Positions 46,151 through 55,527 of a stretch of DNA of 64,000 bases are shown here, piece by piece; the first letter of the stretch is position 1, and every line of letters starts with the position of its first letter. A model generated the notes under the pieces. The model saw only the letters and a program-made list of their open reading frames with translations, was not told the origin of the DNA and did no database searches. Location: the NCBI GenBank assembly GCA_963747255.1, contig CAVVEG010000006.1, positions 62,001-126,000 of the forward strand. Reading direction: 5' to 3'. Source of the stretch: CAIYRG01 sp963747255 (GTDB lineage Bacteria; Pseudomonadota; Alphaproteobacteria; Micropepsales; Micropepsaceae). A program made the translations under genes and the position numbers.

Positions 46151-47443
46151 TTTCACTCCTTGAAACGCGATGCGTAGGTTCTCGGGTTGCCGTTTTGCCT
46201 TGGTTACATCGATTCCAGTTGTCAAATCTGGATTGATACTGTCCACCAATTCTCCGTTGAGGAAAATATCCTTCACAGTCGCCCGAAAGTTTGGCGCTAC
46301 AGCACAAATTACACTCACGCGCACCGCTGCACCTTCGACGATCCACGGCTCATTTGTCCAACAGTTGAACAGGAGTTGTTCTCCTGTGGCCGTGAGTTTG
46401 TCCAAAGGCGCACGGCTCGCTCCTTTGGCAATCGATTTTGTTGCTACCAGCCCAAATGCACCAATTTCATTGGCGATAAGCTTCTCAGTGGCCTTTTGCA
46501 CCCAATAAGTAACCAAATCCGCACGCCCAGGAACACGAACGGAGTACGTTTGCCTCATCTGCGCCGTGTAGTTTTCACCTAATCGAATGCGATGTTGCCT
46601 GTCTCCCAAGAATGGTGGATTGCCAATAACGACGTTGGCAAACGGCCATGTTGCTTCTGTCCCGTCTTCATTCAAAATCGCATCCCGGCATTCAATGTTG
46701 TTGAGTGGCTTCAAGATGGGATCGCGCGATACGCTAAACCCATTCCGCAGCATCCATTGAATTTCACCTATCCAGACGGATACCCGTGCCAGTTCGGCAG
46801 CATACCAGCACTGACCGACTTTCATATTCACGATTGTTGGCTGGTCATCCAAGTTCCAACTGGTGAACTCGACCTTGGGATTGGTCTGAATCGGAAAGTG
46901 GATGCGAACCTTGCGTCCCTTGCCGAAGCCTAATGTCTTGTCGGTCAAATCTGTGTGGCGCTCCGCGCGTCGGTCCAGTGGCCCGGCCGTGACGTTGTAC
47001 TCACGATCGCCATTTTCCAAAACGGCTTCAACGCTGAAGTCGTGAACTCTCGTCGAAACCACCACATCGCCCAGGGTAAACTCGTCCGACGGGCGACCAC
47101 CAGCAATCCCGACGACGAGCAGCCAACCCGGCCTTAAGTCCTCAATGAAGTCGCGCGCAGCGTCTTGAGCTGCACCACCACCTTGCTCTGGGCAACGCAT
47201 GATCGCGACGTGACATTCACCACCGCCCGGCACGTCAACATGTGATAGGCTATACCAACGGCTGCCAACCGTCAGTCCTGTGGCAGGCATGAACTTGCAG
47301 ACGGCCTCAAATTCGTCTGGACGAATCGAAATGATGCCGCAATCGATCTTCCCTCTGACTTCGCTTAATGGCTTGAGCGGCGTCGGATTGGCTTTGCCGC
47401 CGGCAGGTGAGCAATCCGTTCCTGTCATAGATGCTTCCGCCAC
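46052..47443 (-). pseudogene. Fused remnants: nucleoside phosphorylase-like N-part and DNA methyltransferase middle
   Basis: A 463-codon open frame made of unrelated pieces. Residues about 30-168 match the phosphorylase/MTA-SAH nucleosidase fold: CGIISIRPDEFEAV, LLVVGIAGGRPSDEFTLGDVVVST. Residues about 172-430 match the middle of a class I SAM DNA methyltransferase (MmeI/YeeA-like): RVSVWIGEIQWMLRNG, NVVIGNPPFLGDRQ (motif IV NPPF), GRADLVTYWVQKA, GLVATKSIAKGASR, EPWIVEGAAVRVSV. The SAM-binding motif I, the target-recognition part and the nucleosidase C-terminus are missing. The last about 30 residues read through SIR2 DNA in the wrong frame. Hence a deletion product, though a GTG or ATG start (47443 or 47428) keeps it open. 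Confidence 0.8.
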
Positions 47444-47603
47444 CGTATCGGGTCCGCGGCAACAGAGGCAAAGGTGAAGAAGGTGAAATTCTTTCCGGTG
47501 CTTACCATGTGCTTACCAGAGTGCGGTTTAGTGTCTTATCCGGGACACATCGCAATGCCGGTTATTCTCATAACGCATTGTACCTTATCATATTTATTGA
47601 GAG

Positions 47604-47676
<73 letters not shown>

Positions 47677-47831
47677 CGACCTGGAATTCGCGGGAGGGCG
47701 GGTCTTAGCAAAGGGCGGGGAACGAGTCCACCGGACGGGCGCGCCGGGCCACGAAAGGAAAGTTCAAATTCGCCGCACAGACATGCGCCGGGTGGATGGC
47801 CAGGTCGCAGCCCGGCCATGGACGAGGATGG

Positions 47832-48983
47832 TCAGATCATGCCGGAGGAAGAACGGGGAACAACGATGCTGCGGTGGACATGCACGCTCATCAGCAAACC
47901 GAACCCGAACATCACCGTCATCATCGCGCTGCCACCATAGGAGATCAGCGGCATGGGTATTCCGACCACCGGAATCAGGCCCATGACCATGAGCGCATTG
48001 ATCATGATGTAGAGGAAGAAATTGATGACAATGCCCATCGCGAGCAACCGTCCGAACTGGCTGCGCGAGCGCCACGCGATCTGGGTCCCGTAATAGAGCA
48101 CCACCCCAAACAGCGCGAGCAAGGCGATCGAACCTACGAAACCGAACTCCTCCCCCACCATGGTGAAGATGAAATCGGTTTCCTTCTCGGGGAGAAAGTT
48201 GAGCCGGCTCTGGGTACCCATGAGAAAGCCCTTGCCGAGCAATCCGCCGGAGCCGAGCGCGATCTTCGCCTGGGTGATATTCCAGCCGGCGCCCAATGCG
48301 TCGGTCGCGGGATTGAGAAAGGTCATCACGCGGGCCTTCTGGTAATCGTGCAGGGCGAATTGCCAGACCATCGGCACGGCGATCAGCACCGAAATCACCG
48401 AGGGCACAATCCAGTACCAGGAGAGACCGGCGAGAAACAGCAGCAGCACGCCGCACATTACGAGCAACGCGGCAGTACCGAGATTGGGCTGCAGCAGCAC
48501 CAGAACCACGGGAGCGGCAATCAGCGAAAGCGCCAGCCCAAGCCGCAGCGGGCGCGATATTGCGCCGGAGGGGAGCCCGTGCAGATAACGCGCGAGCGCC
48601 AGCACGAGGGCGATCTTCATCAGTTCCGAGGGCTGCAATTCGAGGGGGCCCAACTCGATCCAGCGCTGCGCGCCGAGCCCGACATGGCCGGCAACCGCAA
48701 CCGCGACGAGAAGCAGCAGAGAGAGGAAATAGGCGGGGTAAGCGAGCCCCATCCAGACCCGGATATCGATGCAGGCGACAGTGACCAGAATGATCACGCC
48801 CACGCAGAATCGCAGCATCTGGCGCCCGGCCCATGGGGAAAAGCTGCCGCCCGCGGCGGAATAGAGCATCGCGAAACCGGCGCATGCAATGAGAGCGATC
48901 AGCGCCACAAGGGTCCAGTCGATCCTGGACACCTTGTACCGGAACGGCGTCTGGCGCGATTCGCCGTAGAACAGATCGCTCAT
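47832..48983 (-). CDS. rodA: Rod-shape peptidoglycan glycosyltransferase RodA (SEDS)
   Basis: 383 residues, ten predicted membrane segments. SEDS-family blocks: QPSELMKIALVLALARYLH, LLQPNLGTAALLV, ETDFIFTMVGEEFGFVGS and GMPIPLISYGGSAMM-type end, here GIPMPLISYGGSAMM. RodA polymerises glycan strands with PBP2 in the elongasome. Its start overlaps the mrdA stop by 4 nt (48980-48983), so the two are translationally coupled, the standard order. Confidence 0.96.
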   Translation of the reverse strand: MSDLFYGESRQTPFRYKVSRIDWTLVALIALIACAGFAMLYSAAGGSFSPWAGRQMLRFCVGVIILVTVACIDIRVWMGLAYPAYFLSLLLLVAVAVAGHVGLGAQRWIELGPLELQPSELMKIALVLALARYLHGLPSGAISRPLRLGLALSLIAAPVVLVLLQPNLGTAALLVMCGVLLLFLAGLSWYWIVPSVISVLIAVPMVWQFALHDYQKARVMTFLNPATDALGAGWNITQAKIALGSGGLLGKGFLMGTQSRLNFLPEKETDFIFTMVGEEFGFVGSIALLALFGVVLYYGTQIAWRSRSQFGRLLAMGIVINFFLYIMINALMVMGLIPVVGIPMPLISYGGSAMMTVMFGFGLLMSVHVHRSIVVPRSSSGMI

Positions 48984-50857
48984 AACGATGCCGCCGTCAG
49001 CGGGTAGGCTGCCGGGCGCCCGAGAATGTCGCGGCTCTGCGCCAGGGCCAGCGCATCGCGCGCGATCTGCACATGGGGATGCGAATTCAGACCGCCATGC
49101 TCAATCACAACCGCGCAGGCATAGCGCGGCTTGTCCACCGGCGCGAAACCGATGAACAGTCCATGATCGCGCAAATTCCAGGGCAAACTCTCGTTGCTGC
49201 GGACGCCGTGTTGCCGCTCTTCCTTGCTGATCACGCGCATCTGGGCCGTGCCGGTCTTGCCGGCCATGGCGAATGCGGGATCGGTAATGCGCCAGGGATA
49301 GGCCGTTCCGCCCGGCTCATTTGCCACCGCACCCATGGCATCCCGCACGGCGGCCAGCGCATCGGGGGCAAACCCGATCGCCTCCACGGCGGGACGCGCC
49401 TGCGGTTGCGCACCAAGCGAGTGGACGACGCGGGGCACGACCTGCATGCCGCTGGCGATGCGGGCGGCGAGAACGCAAAGCTGCAACGGCGTGGTGAGGA
49501 TATAGCCCTGCCCGATGCCCGCCACCACGGTCTCGCCCAACTGCCATGGCTCGCGGTAGGTCGCCTGCTTCCAGTAACGATCGGGGATGAAACCGTTGCG
49601 CTCGCCCGGTATTTCGATGCCGGTCGGTTGTCCGAGACCGAGGCGGCGGGCGCCTGCGTGGAGCGCATCGATGCCAAGTTTCAGCGCGACCTGATAGAAA
49701 TAGCAGTCGCAGGATGCTTTCAGCCCCTGCCGGAGATTGAGCACGCCGTGCCCGCCCTTTTTCCAGCAATGGAACGCATGTGAGCCAAGGTCGAATTCAC
49801 CCGAACAGTGGAACAGCGTGTCCGGCGTGATCGCGCCGGTATCGAGGGCGGTCAGCGCGGTGACGGTCTTGAAGGTCGAGCCTGGAGGATAAACGCCGGC
49901 GAGCACCTTGTTCACCAGCGGCTTGTGATCGTTTCCGGTCAGCGCAGACCACTCATCCGCCGTGAGCCCGCGATTGAACGCATTCGGATCAAAGCCCGGG
50001 GTCGAAACAAGCGCCAGCACGTCGCCGGTCTCCACGTCCATCATGGCGGCGCCGGCGCTTTCGTCCTTCAGCCGCCCGTAGAGAAAGCTCTGCAGTTCCC
50101 GGTCCAGCGTCAGATAGACTTCATCGCCCGCTACGCCGGGCTGGCGTTCGAGTTCGCGGATGACGCGTCCATAGGCATTTACCTCGACCCGGCTGGCGCC
50201 CGCCCGGCCGCGGATTCGCGTATCGAATGTCTTCTCAATTCCCCGTTTGCCGATGCGAAATCCCGGCACGTCGAGAAGCGGATCGCCATCCCGATCCTTC
50301 AGCTTGTCCTCGGGCGAGACCGCCGCGACATAGCCGAGAACATGCGCAAACTGCTCCGAATACGGATAGTCACGCGTTTCGCCGACTTCGGGCTGGACGC
50401 CGCGAAAATAGGCGAGGTCGAGATTCAGACGGGCGAAGTCGTCCCAGGAGAGATTGTCCGCGACCAGAACGGGCATGAATGGCTTGCGCGCGTCTTCGCC
50501 CTTCAACAGACGTGCGCGAACCCGGTCGTTGACGGGAATCACGCTGGCAAGCGCGTCAAGAGTCCGCGCAAAGCCGCCGGTCTGTTCGGGAATGACCATG
50601 ACGCGGTAATTGCGGCGGCTGGCTGCAAGCGGCACGCCGAAGCGGTCCATGATGCGCGAACGCGGCGGGGCCAGAAGCCGCTCGCTTATCCTGTTCTCTT
50701 CCGCCTGGGCGAAATATTCGTCGCCATTGATCACCTGCAGCTGATACAGCCGGCCGGCGATTAGGCCGAAAATGGCGGTAATGCCACCCGACAGCATCAG
50801 GCTGCGCCGCGTGAAATTCGCGTGCCGCTGTTTTTCCTTGCCGTCGAATGAAGACAT
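48980..50857 (-). CDS. mrdA: Penicillin-binding protein 2 (elongation transpeptidase)
   Basis: 625 residues: one N-terminal TM (MLSGGITAIFGLIAGRLYQL), a pedestal domain and a transpeptidase domain with SxxK in GSTFKTVTAL, SxN-like SCD in KASCDCYFYQ and KTGTAQ. This is the monofunctional class B PBP that crosslinks peptidoglycan of the lateral wall together with RodA, MreC and MreD. Start at 50857 has GAGGGGG a few nt upstream. Followed by rodA with overlap. Confidence 0.96.
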   Translation of the reverse strand: MSSFDGKEKQRHANFTRRSLMLSGGITAIFGLIAGRLYQLQVINGDEYFAQAEENRISERLLAPPRSRIMDRFGVPLAASRRNYRVMVIPEQTGGFARTLDALASVIPVNDRVRARLLKGEDARKPFMPVLVADNLSWDDFARLNLDLAYFRGVQPEVGETRDYPYSEQFAHVLGYVAAVSPEDKLKDRDGDPLLDVPGFRIGKRGIEKTFDTRIRGRAGASRVEVNAYGRVIRELERQPGVAGDEVYLTLDRELQSFLYGRLKDESAGAAMMDVETGDVLALVSTPGFDPNAFNRGLTADEWSALTGNDHKPLVNKVLAGVYPPGSTFKTVTALTALDTGAITPDTLFHCSGEFDLGSHAFHCWKKGGHGVLNLRQGLKASCDCYFYQVALKLGIDALHAGARRLGLGQPTGIEIPGERNGFIPDRYWKQATYREPWQLGETVVAGIGQGYILTTPLQLCVLAARIASGMQVVPRVVHSLGAQPQARPAVEAIGFAPDALAAVRDAMGAVANEPGGTAYPWRITDPAFAMAGKTGTAQMRVISKEERQHGVRSNESLPWNLRDHGLFIGFAPVDKPRYACAVVIEHGGLNSHPHVQIARDALALAQSRDILGRPAAYPLTAASL

Positions 50858-50874
50858 CGCCCCCTCTCTTCCCG

Positions 50875-51417
50875 CTAACCGCTGCTGCGCAGGAGCCGGC
50901 CGATGCTTCGGTCAACCAGTTGCAGCGGACGGGCCACCAACGGATAGAGAATCACGGTCACGACGCTCTCGAGGAGCAGCGGCGGCAAGGGTACAAAACG
51001 CAGATAGATGGCAGAAGCCAGCGCATAGGCGGTCAGGGCCGACAGCAGCATCGCGCCGGTGAAAGCGATCAGGGTGCCGGAGCCGTTCAATTCCAGAAAG
51101 ATCTTGCGCTGGCGATCGATCAGCACATAGGCGGCGAGAAAGCCGGCGGCCCATAATCCCGGCGGGCCACCGGAAAGCAAATCCTCCGCGAGACCTGTCA
51201 CCAGAACAGCGACCGGAGGCATCAGATCGGGCCGCGCCAGAGTCCAGAAATAAATCGCCGCCAGAGCAAGCGCAGGCGCAGGCAAAAGGCCGCCGGTGAA
51301 CGAGATCGGCAGATTGGCAAGCACCACAAGCAAGAATGCGATCAGAAACGGCGTGAACCGGCCGAGAAGCCACACCGGCAAGTCAAAAAACAGAAGAAAA
51401 GGACTTCGCTCCGTCAC
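50875..51417 (-). CDS. mreD: Rod shape-determining membrane protein MreD
   Basis: 180 residues with about five TM segments and the MreD-type ends: LLGRFTPFLIAFLLVVLANLP early, LMPPVAVLVTGLAEDLLSGGPPGLW in the middle. MreD links MreC to the elongasome in the inner membrane. The start overlaps the mreC stop by 4 nt (51414-51417). A short N-terminal extension compared with the E. coli protein is plausible. Confidence 0.9.
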   Translation of the reverse strand: MTERSPFLLFFDLPVWLLGRFTPFLIAFLLVVLANLPISFTGGLLPAPALALAAIYFWTLARPDLMPPVAVLVTGLAEDLLSGGPPGLWAAGFLAAYVLIDRQRKIFLELNGSGTLIAFTGAMLLSALTAYALASAIYLRFVPLPPLLLESVVTVILYPLVARPLQLVDRSIGRLLRSSG

Positions 51418-52391
51418 CGGTCGAGCTCCTCCGGAATATCGACCGGATCGCGCGCTGCCGGGACGGCGCGGGGAACCGGCGGCGCAGGACTCCTGGCCGA
51501 CGCAAAGGAGCCGAGGGCGTCGGGGCCGGGATTCAGCGCGGCCGCGGCGGGAACGGGATCGGCCGAGCCGGGCGGATCCGGAATGCTGTAATCCAAGATG
51601 TTCACCGCATCCGCGGTTGCAGGGGTTGCGAACAGTACGACACGCGCGTCGGAGCCTTTTCCGGTGACCACGCCGACCGGCACATCCGGCGGGAGCAATC
51701 CGCCGTCTCCCGTCGTAAGCACGCGATCGCCCGGGCTCACCGGCCCGTCTCCGACATCGAGTTCCAGTTGCGGCGCCGGAGTGTTGTCGCCGATGAGAAT
51801 TGCGCGCCGATGCGACGGTTCGATCACGACCGGAACACGGCTGTTAAGATCCGTGAGCAGAATAACCCAGGACGTATTCTCTCCCGTCACATAGATTCGC
51901 CCGAGCAGCCCGCGCTCATTGACGACCGCCTGACCTTTGGCCGCGCGCTGCGCGGACCCGGCATTCAGGATCATGGTCTTGACGAAAGGCCTGCTGGATT
52001 CCCCGATGACACGGGCGGTGACGAACGGCGTTTTCGCTTCCGGAATGGCATTCAGCAGTTGCTGATAACTGCGCACGCGGTCTTCGAGTGAAAGTGCCAC
52101 CTGCTGCCATTTGTGCAGCTCGGCGTTTTCCCGCCGCAGCTCGGCGTTCTCGCCATAGACCGTGAACAGGCCTGCGAACCCGCCGATTCCATTCTGGACC
52201 GCGGTCAGAGGGCCGCGCAACGCACTGAGCGCAGGAGCAGTCCAGTCGGAAAGAGAGCCCCGGGCAGTGTCAAATAAAGAAGCGTGCGTCCGTCCCATAA
52301 CGGCGATGGTGACCGCTATGACGGCACAAAGGATAAGCGGAAACTGCTTTGCCCCCCGGCCCCGCGTCCATTTCCACCCCGGTCCCGCCAT
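51414..52391 (-). CDS. mreC: Rod shape-determining protein MreC
   Basis: 325 residues: a cytoplasmic basic start, one TM (FPLILCAVIAVTIAVMG), a short coiled coil (ENAELRRENAELHKWQQVAL) and the double beta-barrel head with ARVIGESSRPFVKTMILNAGS, VNERGLLGRIYVTG and VVTGKGSDARVVLF. The C-terminal 60 residues are Pro/Ala-rich and probably disordered. It shapes the periplasmic elongasome by regulating PBP2. Preceded by mreB on the same strand after 49 bp. Confidence 0.94.
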   Translation of the reverse strand: MAGPGWKWTRGRGAKQFPLILCAVIAVTIAVMGRTHASLFDTARGSLSDWTAPALSALRGPLTAVQNGIGGFAGLFTVYGENAELRRENAELHKWQQVALSLEDRVRSYQQLLNAIPEAKTPFVTARVIGESSRPFVKTMILNAGSAQRAAKGQAVVNERGLLGRIYVTGENTSWVILLTDLNSRVPVVIEPSHRRAILIGDNTPAPQLELDVGDGPVSPGDRVLTTGDGGLLPPDVPVGVVTGKGSDARVVLFATPATADAVNILDYSIPDPPGSADPVPAAAALNPGPDALGSFASARSPAPPVPRAVPAARDPVDIPEELDR

Positions 52392-52440
52392 CCTCGTCGC
52401 CTGTCCACTCCGTCTGCGGGTTCTGTTTCGCTTTCTGCGT

Positions 52441-53481
52441 TCAGAATGCGGTCGTCAGCATGTGGCGCATGTTCTTGGCATTCTCCAGCGTTCGGCCTGT
52501 GCCAAGAGCGACGCAGGAAAGCGCGTCATCGGCGATTGACACCGGCAGATTGGTCTCGTCCCGCAAGACCTGATCGAGATTGGCCAGCAGCGACCCACCG
52601 CCCGTGAGCACAATGCCCTTGTCCACGATATCCGCAGCGAGCTCCGGCGGCGTCGATTCGAGCGCAACCTTCACGGCTTCGACAATGGCGCTGACAGGTT
52701 CGGTAAGAGCCTCCGAGATTTGCCTTTGGGTGACGGTGATTTCCTTCGGCACGCCATTCAGGAGATCGCGGCCCTTGATTTCGATCGTGGTTCCGGAGCC
52801 ATCGGCAGGCGGCGCCGCGGAGCCTATCTGTTTCTTGATGCGTTCAGCCGTGCCCTCACCGATGAGCAAATTCTGGTGCCTGCGGATATAGGCTATGATC
52901 GCCTCGTCCATTTTGTCGCCGCCGACGCGAACGGAGCGGGAATAGACGATTCCGCCGAGCGAAAGCACGGCCACTTCCGTCGTGCCGCCGCCAATGTCGA
53001 CCACCATCGAACCGGTTGGTTCGTTCACCGGAAGACCGGCGCCAATCGCCGCAGCCATGGGCTCTTCGATCAGGAATACGCGCCTCGCCCCGGCCGAAAG
53101 TGCGGATTCCTGAATCGCGCGGCGTTCCACCGCCGTCGAGCCGGAGGGCACGCAGACAATGATCATCGGGCTCGCGAAGCTGCGCCGGTTGTGCACCTTG
53201 CGAATGAAATGCTTGATCATCTCTTCCGCGACTTCGAAGTCGGCGATGACCCCGTCACGCATCGGACGAATCGCCTCGATATTGCCAGGCGTCCGTCCCA
53301 GCATCATCTTGGCGTCATTACCGACAGCCAATACCTGCTTCTTGCCGCTCTTGTTGAGAATCGCGACCACCGAGGGCTCGTTCAGAACAACCCCGCGGCC
53401 CTTCACGTAAACCAGTGTGTTGGCGGTACCGAGATCGATCGCCATGTCACTCGAAAGCATACCGAACAGATTCCCTAACAT
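52441..53481 (-). CDS. mreB: Rod shape-determining actin homologue MreB
   Basis: 346 residues. Actin-fold phosphate loop IDLGTANTLVYVKGRGVVLNEP, connect/adenosine loops VDIGGGTTEVAVLSLGG and GIVLTGGGSLLANLDQVLRDE. The N-terminal amphipathic segment LFGMLSSDMAID fits membrane binding. MreB filaments orient the elongasome. Start at 53481 has GGAGAG a few nt upstream. leuA lies 34 bp upstream on the same strand and may be co-transcribed, an order known in other alphaproteobacteria. Confidence 0.97.
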   Translation of the reverse strand: MLGNLFGMLSSDMAIDLGTANTLVYVKGRGVVLNEPSVVAILNKSGKKQVLAVGNDAKMMLGRTPGNIEAIRPMRDGVIADFEVAEEMIKHFIRKVHNRRSFASPMIIVCVPSGSTAVERRAIQESALSAGARRVFLIEEPMAAAIGAGLPVNEPTGSMVVDIGGGTTEVAVLSLGGIVYSRSVRVGGDKMDEAIIAYIRRHQNLLIGEGTAERIKKQIGSAAPPADGSGTTIEIKGRDLLNGVPKEITVTQRQISEALTEPVSAIVEAVKVALESTPPELAADIVDKGIVLTGGGSLLANLDQVLRDETNLPVSIADDALSCVALGTGRTLENAKNMRHMLTTAF

Positions 53482-53515
53482 ACTCTCTCCACTCGCCTCC
53501 CCTCACCGGGGAAAA

Positions 53516-55120
53516 TCAGGTCCCGGCACGATCGTGGCGCGCCACCGTGAGCGTTTCCGGAACGCTCTTCTTCCTCTTCACCAGCAGTTTGTTCAGGGCA
53601 TTCACATAGGCATATGCCGCCGCGACGAGCGTGTCGGTATCGGCGCCCCTGCCCGTAACCGTTCGGCCTTCCTCGTCCAACCGTACACTGACTTTTGCCT
53701 GCGCATCGGTACCCTCCGTCACGGCGCTGACCTGGAACAGTTGCAGCGTCGCGGGGTGCGGATACAGCTGGCGGATGACATTGAAAATAGCATCCACCGG
53801 GCCGTCTCCCTGGGCCGTGCCGGAACGCAATTCGCTGCCGACGCGCAGGGACAATTCGGCGGTCGGGACCACATCCTTGCCCGCGGAGATCTTCAGCGCG
53901 TGTACCTGGATCGGATCCTGCCGGCGGAGCACGGAATCATCCACCAGCGCGATGATGTCGGCATCGAAAATGTGCTTCTTCTTGTCCGCGAGATCCTTGA
54001 ACCGGCGGAAGGCATCTTCCAGGGCATTATCGCCCAGCACATAACCAAGAGAAGCGAGCTTGTCCCGGAAGGCGTGGCGGCCGGAAAGTTTGCCCAGCAC
54101 CAGCGCGGTGCCTGTTACGCCAACCGAAGCGGGGTCGATGATTTCGTAAGTCCGGGCGTTTTTCAGCATGCCATCCTGGTGAATGCCGGATTCATGCGCG
54201 AAGGCATTCTTGCCCACGATCGCCTTGTTGTACTGCACGGGAAAAGCGGTAACGTTCGACACCAGTTTCGAGGCCCGCGCCAGCATCTCTGTCCGGATTC
54301 CGGTGGTAAACGGCATGCGGTCCCTGCGTACACGGATTGCCATCACAATCTCTTCGAGAGCGGCATTACCGGCGCGTTCGCCGATGCCGTTGATGGTGCA
54401 TTCGACCTGGCGCGCGCCGGCCAGCACGCCTGCCAGGGAGTTCGCGACGGCGAGGCCGAGATCGTTGTGGCAATGGGTCGAGAAAACAGCGCGCTCCGCA
54501 CCCGGGACGCGGTTCTTCAGCATCGCGATCAGCTCAAAATATTCCTGCGGCGTCGCGTAGCCGACGGTATCGGGAATATTGATGGTGGATGCGCCCGCCT
54601 TTATCGCCGCTTCCACGGTCCGGCAGAGGAAATCATGCTCGGTGCGCGTTGCGTCTTCGGCGCTCCATTGCACATCGCCGGTCCAGTTGCGAGCCCGGGC
54701 GACGGATGCCGCGACCGCTTCCAGAACCGCGGAGGGCTCCATCTGCAGTTTGTGCTTCATGTGCACCGGGCTGGTGGAGATGAAAGTGTGGATGCGGCGC
54801 CGTTGTGCCGGCTTCAATGCTTCGCCGGCGCGATCGATGTCCTTGAATCCCGCACGCGACAGCCCACAGACGACGGCATGTTTCACTTGCTTCGCAATGG
54901 CATTCACCGCTTCGAAATCGCCATTGGAAGCAATCGGAAATCCGGCTTCGATGATATCCACGCCCATTTCGTCCAGAAGGGCGGCCACCTCGATTTTTTC
55001 CTCATGCGTCATGGCTGCGCCGGGCGACTGCTCGCCATCGCGCAGTGTGGTATCGAATATCCGTACACGGTCCAACTCGACCGGGTAAGCGTGACTGGTA
55101 TGGCCCGTATTCGTCGTCAT
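53516..55120 (-). CDS. leuA: 2-isopropylmalate synthase
   Basis: 534 residues. First leucine-specific step: condensation of acetyl-CoA and 2-ketoisovalerate. Catalytic domain: RIFDTTLRDGEQSPGAAM, STHCHNDLGLAVANSLAG and INGIGERAGNAALEEIV; the C-terminal LeuA regulatory domain (from about VLRRQDPIQVHALKIS) confers leucine feedback. The standard two-domain length. The start at 55120 lies downstream of a hairpin and palindromic sites that suggest regulation at the promoter and in the leader. Confidence 0.96.
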   Translation of the reverse strand: MTTNTGHTSHAYPVELDRVRIFDTTLRDGEQSPGAAMTHEEKIEVAALLDEMGVDIIEAGFPIASNGDFEAVNAIAKQVKHAVVCGLSRAGFKDIDRAGEALKPAQRRRIHTFISTSPVHMKHKLQMEPSAVLEAVAASVARARNWTGDVQWSAEDATRTEHDFLCRTVEAAIKAGASTINIPDTVGYATPQEYFELIAMLKNRVPGAERAVFSTHCHNDLGLAVANSLAGVLAGARQVECTINGIGERAGNAALEEIVMAIRVRRDRMPFTTGIRTEMLARASKLVSNVTAFPVQYNKAIVGKNAFAHESGIHQDGMLKNARTYEIIDPASVGVTGTALVLGKLSGRHAFRDKLASLGYVLGDNALEDAFRRFKDLADKKKHIFDADIIALVDDSVLRRQDPIQVHALKISAGKDVVPTAELSLRVGSELRSGTAQGDGPVDAIFNVIRQLYPHPATLQLFQVSAVTEGTDAQAKVSVRLDEEGRTVTGRGADTDTLVAAAYAYVNALNKLLVKRKKSVPETLTVARHDRAGT

Positions 55121-55214
55121 ATCCCGAAAGTCCTTCCGTTCGCCTCAAGGCATTGGTCATTCCCCTTTGCTCTTGCCCCCAGGCGCCAGCCGCAGATGCG
55201 GCAGCATCGCCTAG

Positions 55215-55237
55215 GGGCGGCTAAGGAGAAGCCGCCC
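55215..55237 (-). promoter_or_regulatory. GC-rich hairpin in the leuA leader with a Leu-rich reading frame
   Basis: On the minus strand GGGCGGCT-TCTCCTT-AGCCGCCC forms a perfect 8-bp stem about 95 nt before leuA. A 42-codon frame (start 55339, weak GGAA site) ends inside it with Leu-Leu-Leu codons (CTT CTC CTT) and a TAG at 55211-55213. A second possible hairpin (GCCGC-ATCT-GCGGC) follows, and strand 2 of the first can pair alternatively with GCGGCT of the second. There is no T-run, so transcriptional attenuation is not proven. Confidence 0.4.
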
Positions 55238-55363
55238 GCCTTTAAGCGAAACGCCGGAACGCCCGCCCGGTGACGGCAAAAGGCGCAAGGCTGAGGGCAA
55301 ATCGACCCCCGACAAACCCCACGTGTTCCTCTCCGTCATCGCGATCGTTCCATTTCGGATGCG

Positions 55364-55402
55364 TTCGTGATTATTCACGAATCTTCGATAATTATCCGTG
55401 AA
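55364..55402. promoter_or_regulatory. Pair of palindromic sites upstream of leuA
   Basis: TTCGTGA-TTAT-TCACGAA (55364-55381) is a perfect palindrome. A second, imperfect copy TTC-N13-GAA (55384-55402) lies next to it, centre-to-centre about 20.5 bp, i.e. on the same face of the helix. Such tandem dimer sites are typical of operators. It lies about 245 nt before leuA on its sense strand, and about 150 nt downstream of the ilvC stop. The regulator is not identified. Confidence 0.55.
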
Positions 55403-55527
55403 GACGGCGGATTTCCGCGCGTCGGCAAAGTTATGCCGGTTCAGACCGTTGCACGCAAGCAACATGTCGGGGAATTATTCCGCGTGCCGGAATATCACAA
55501 GTATGTCACAGAAATGCGAACAGGAGC

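Noticed and set aside
47444..47603. Possible integrase or attachment-site repeat next to tRNA-Lys
   Set aside because: No integrase motif in any frame, and no copy of the tRNA 3' end was found within the scar region by eye.
53417..55273. 618-codon open frame opposite leuA
   Set aside because: Antisense shadow of leuA and of its leader; no signal, motif or ribosome site.
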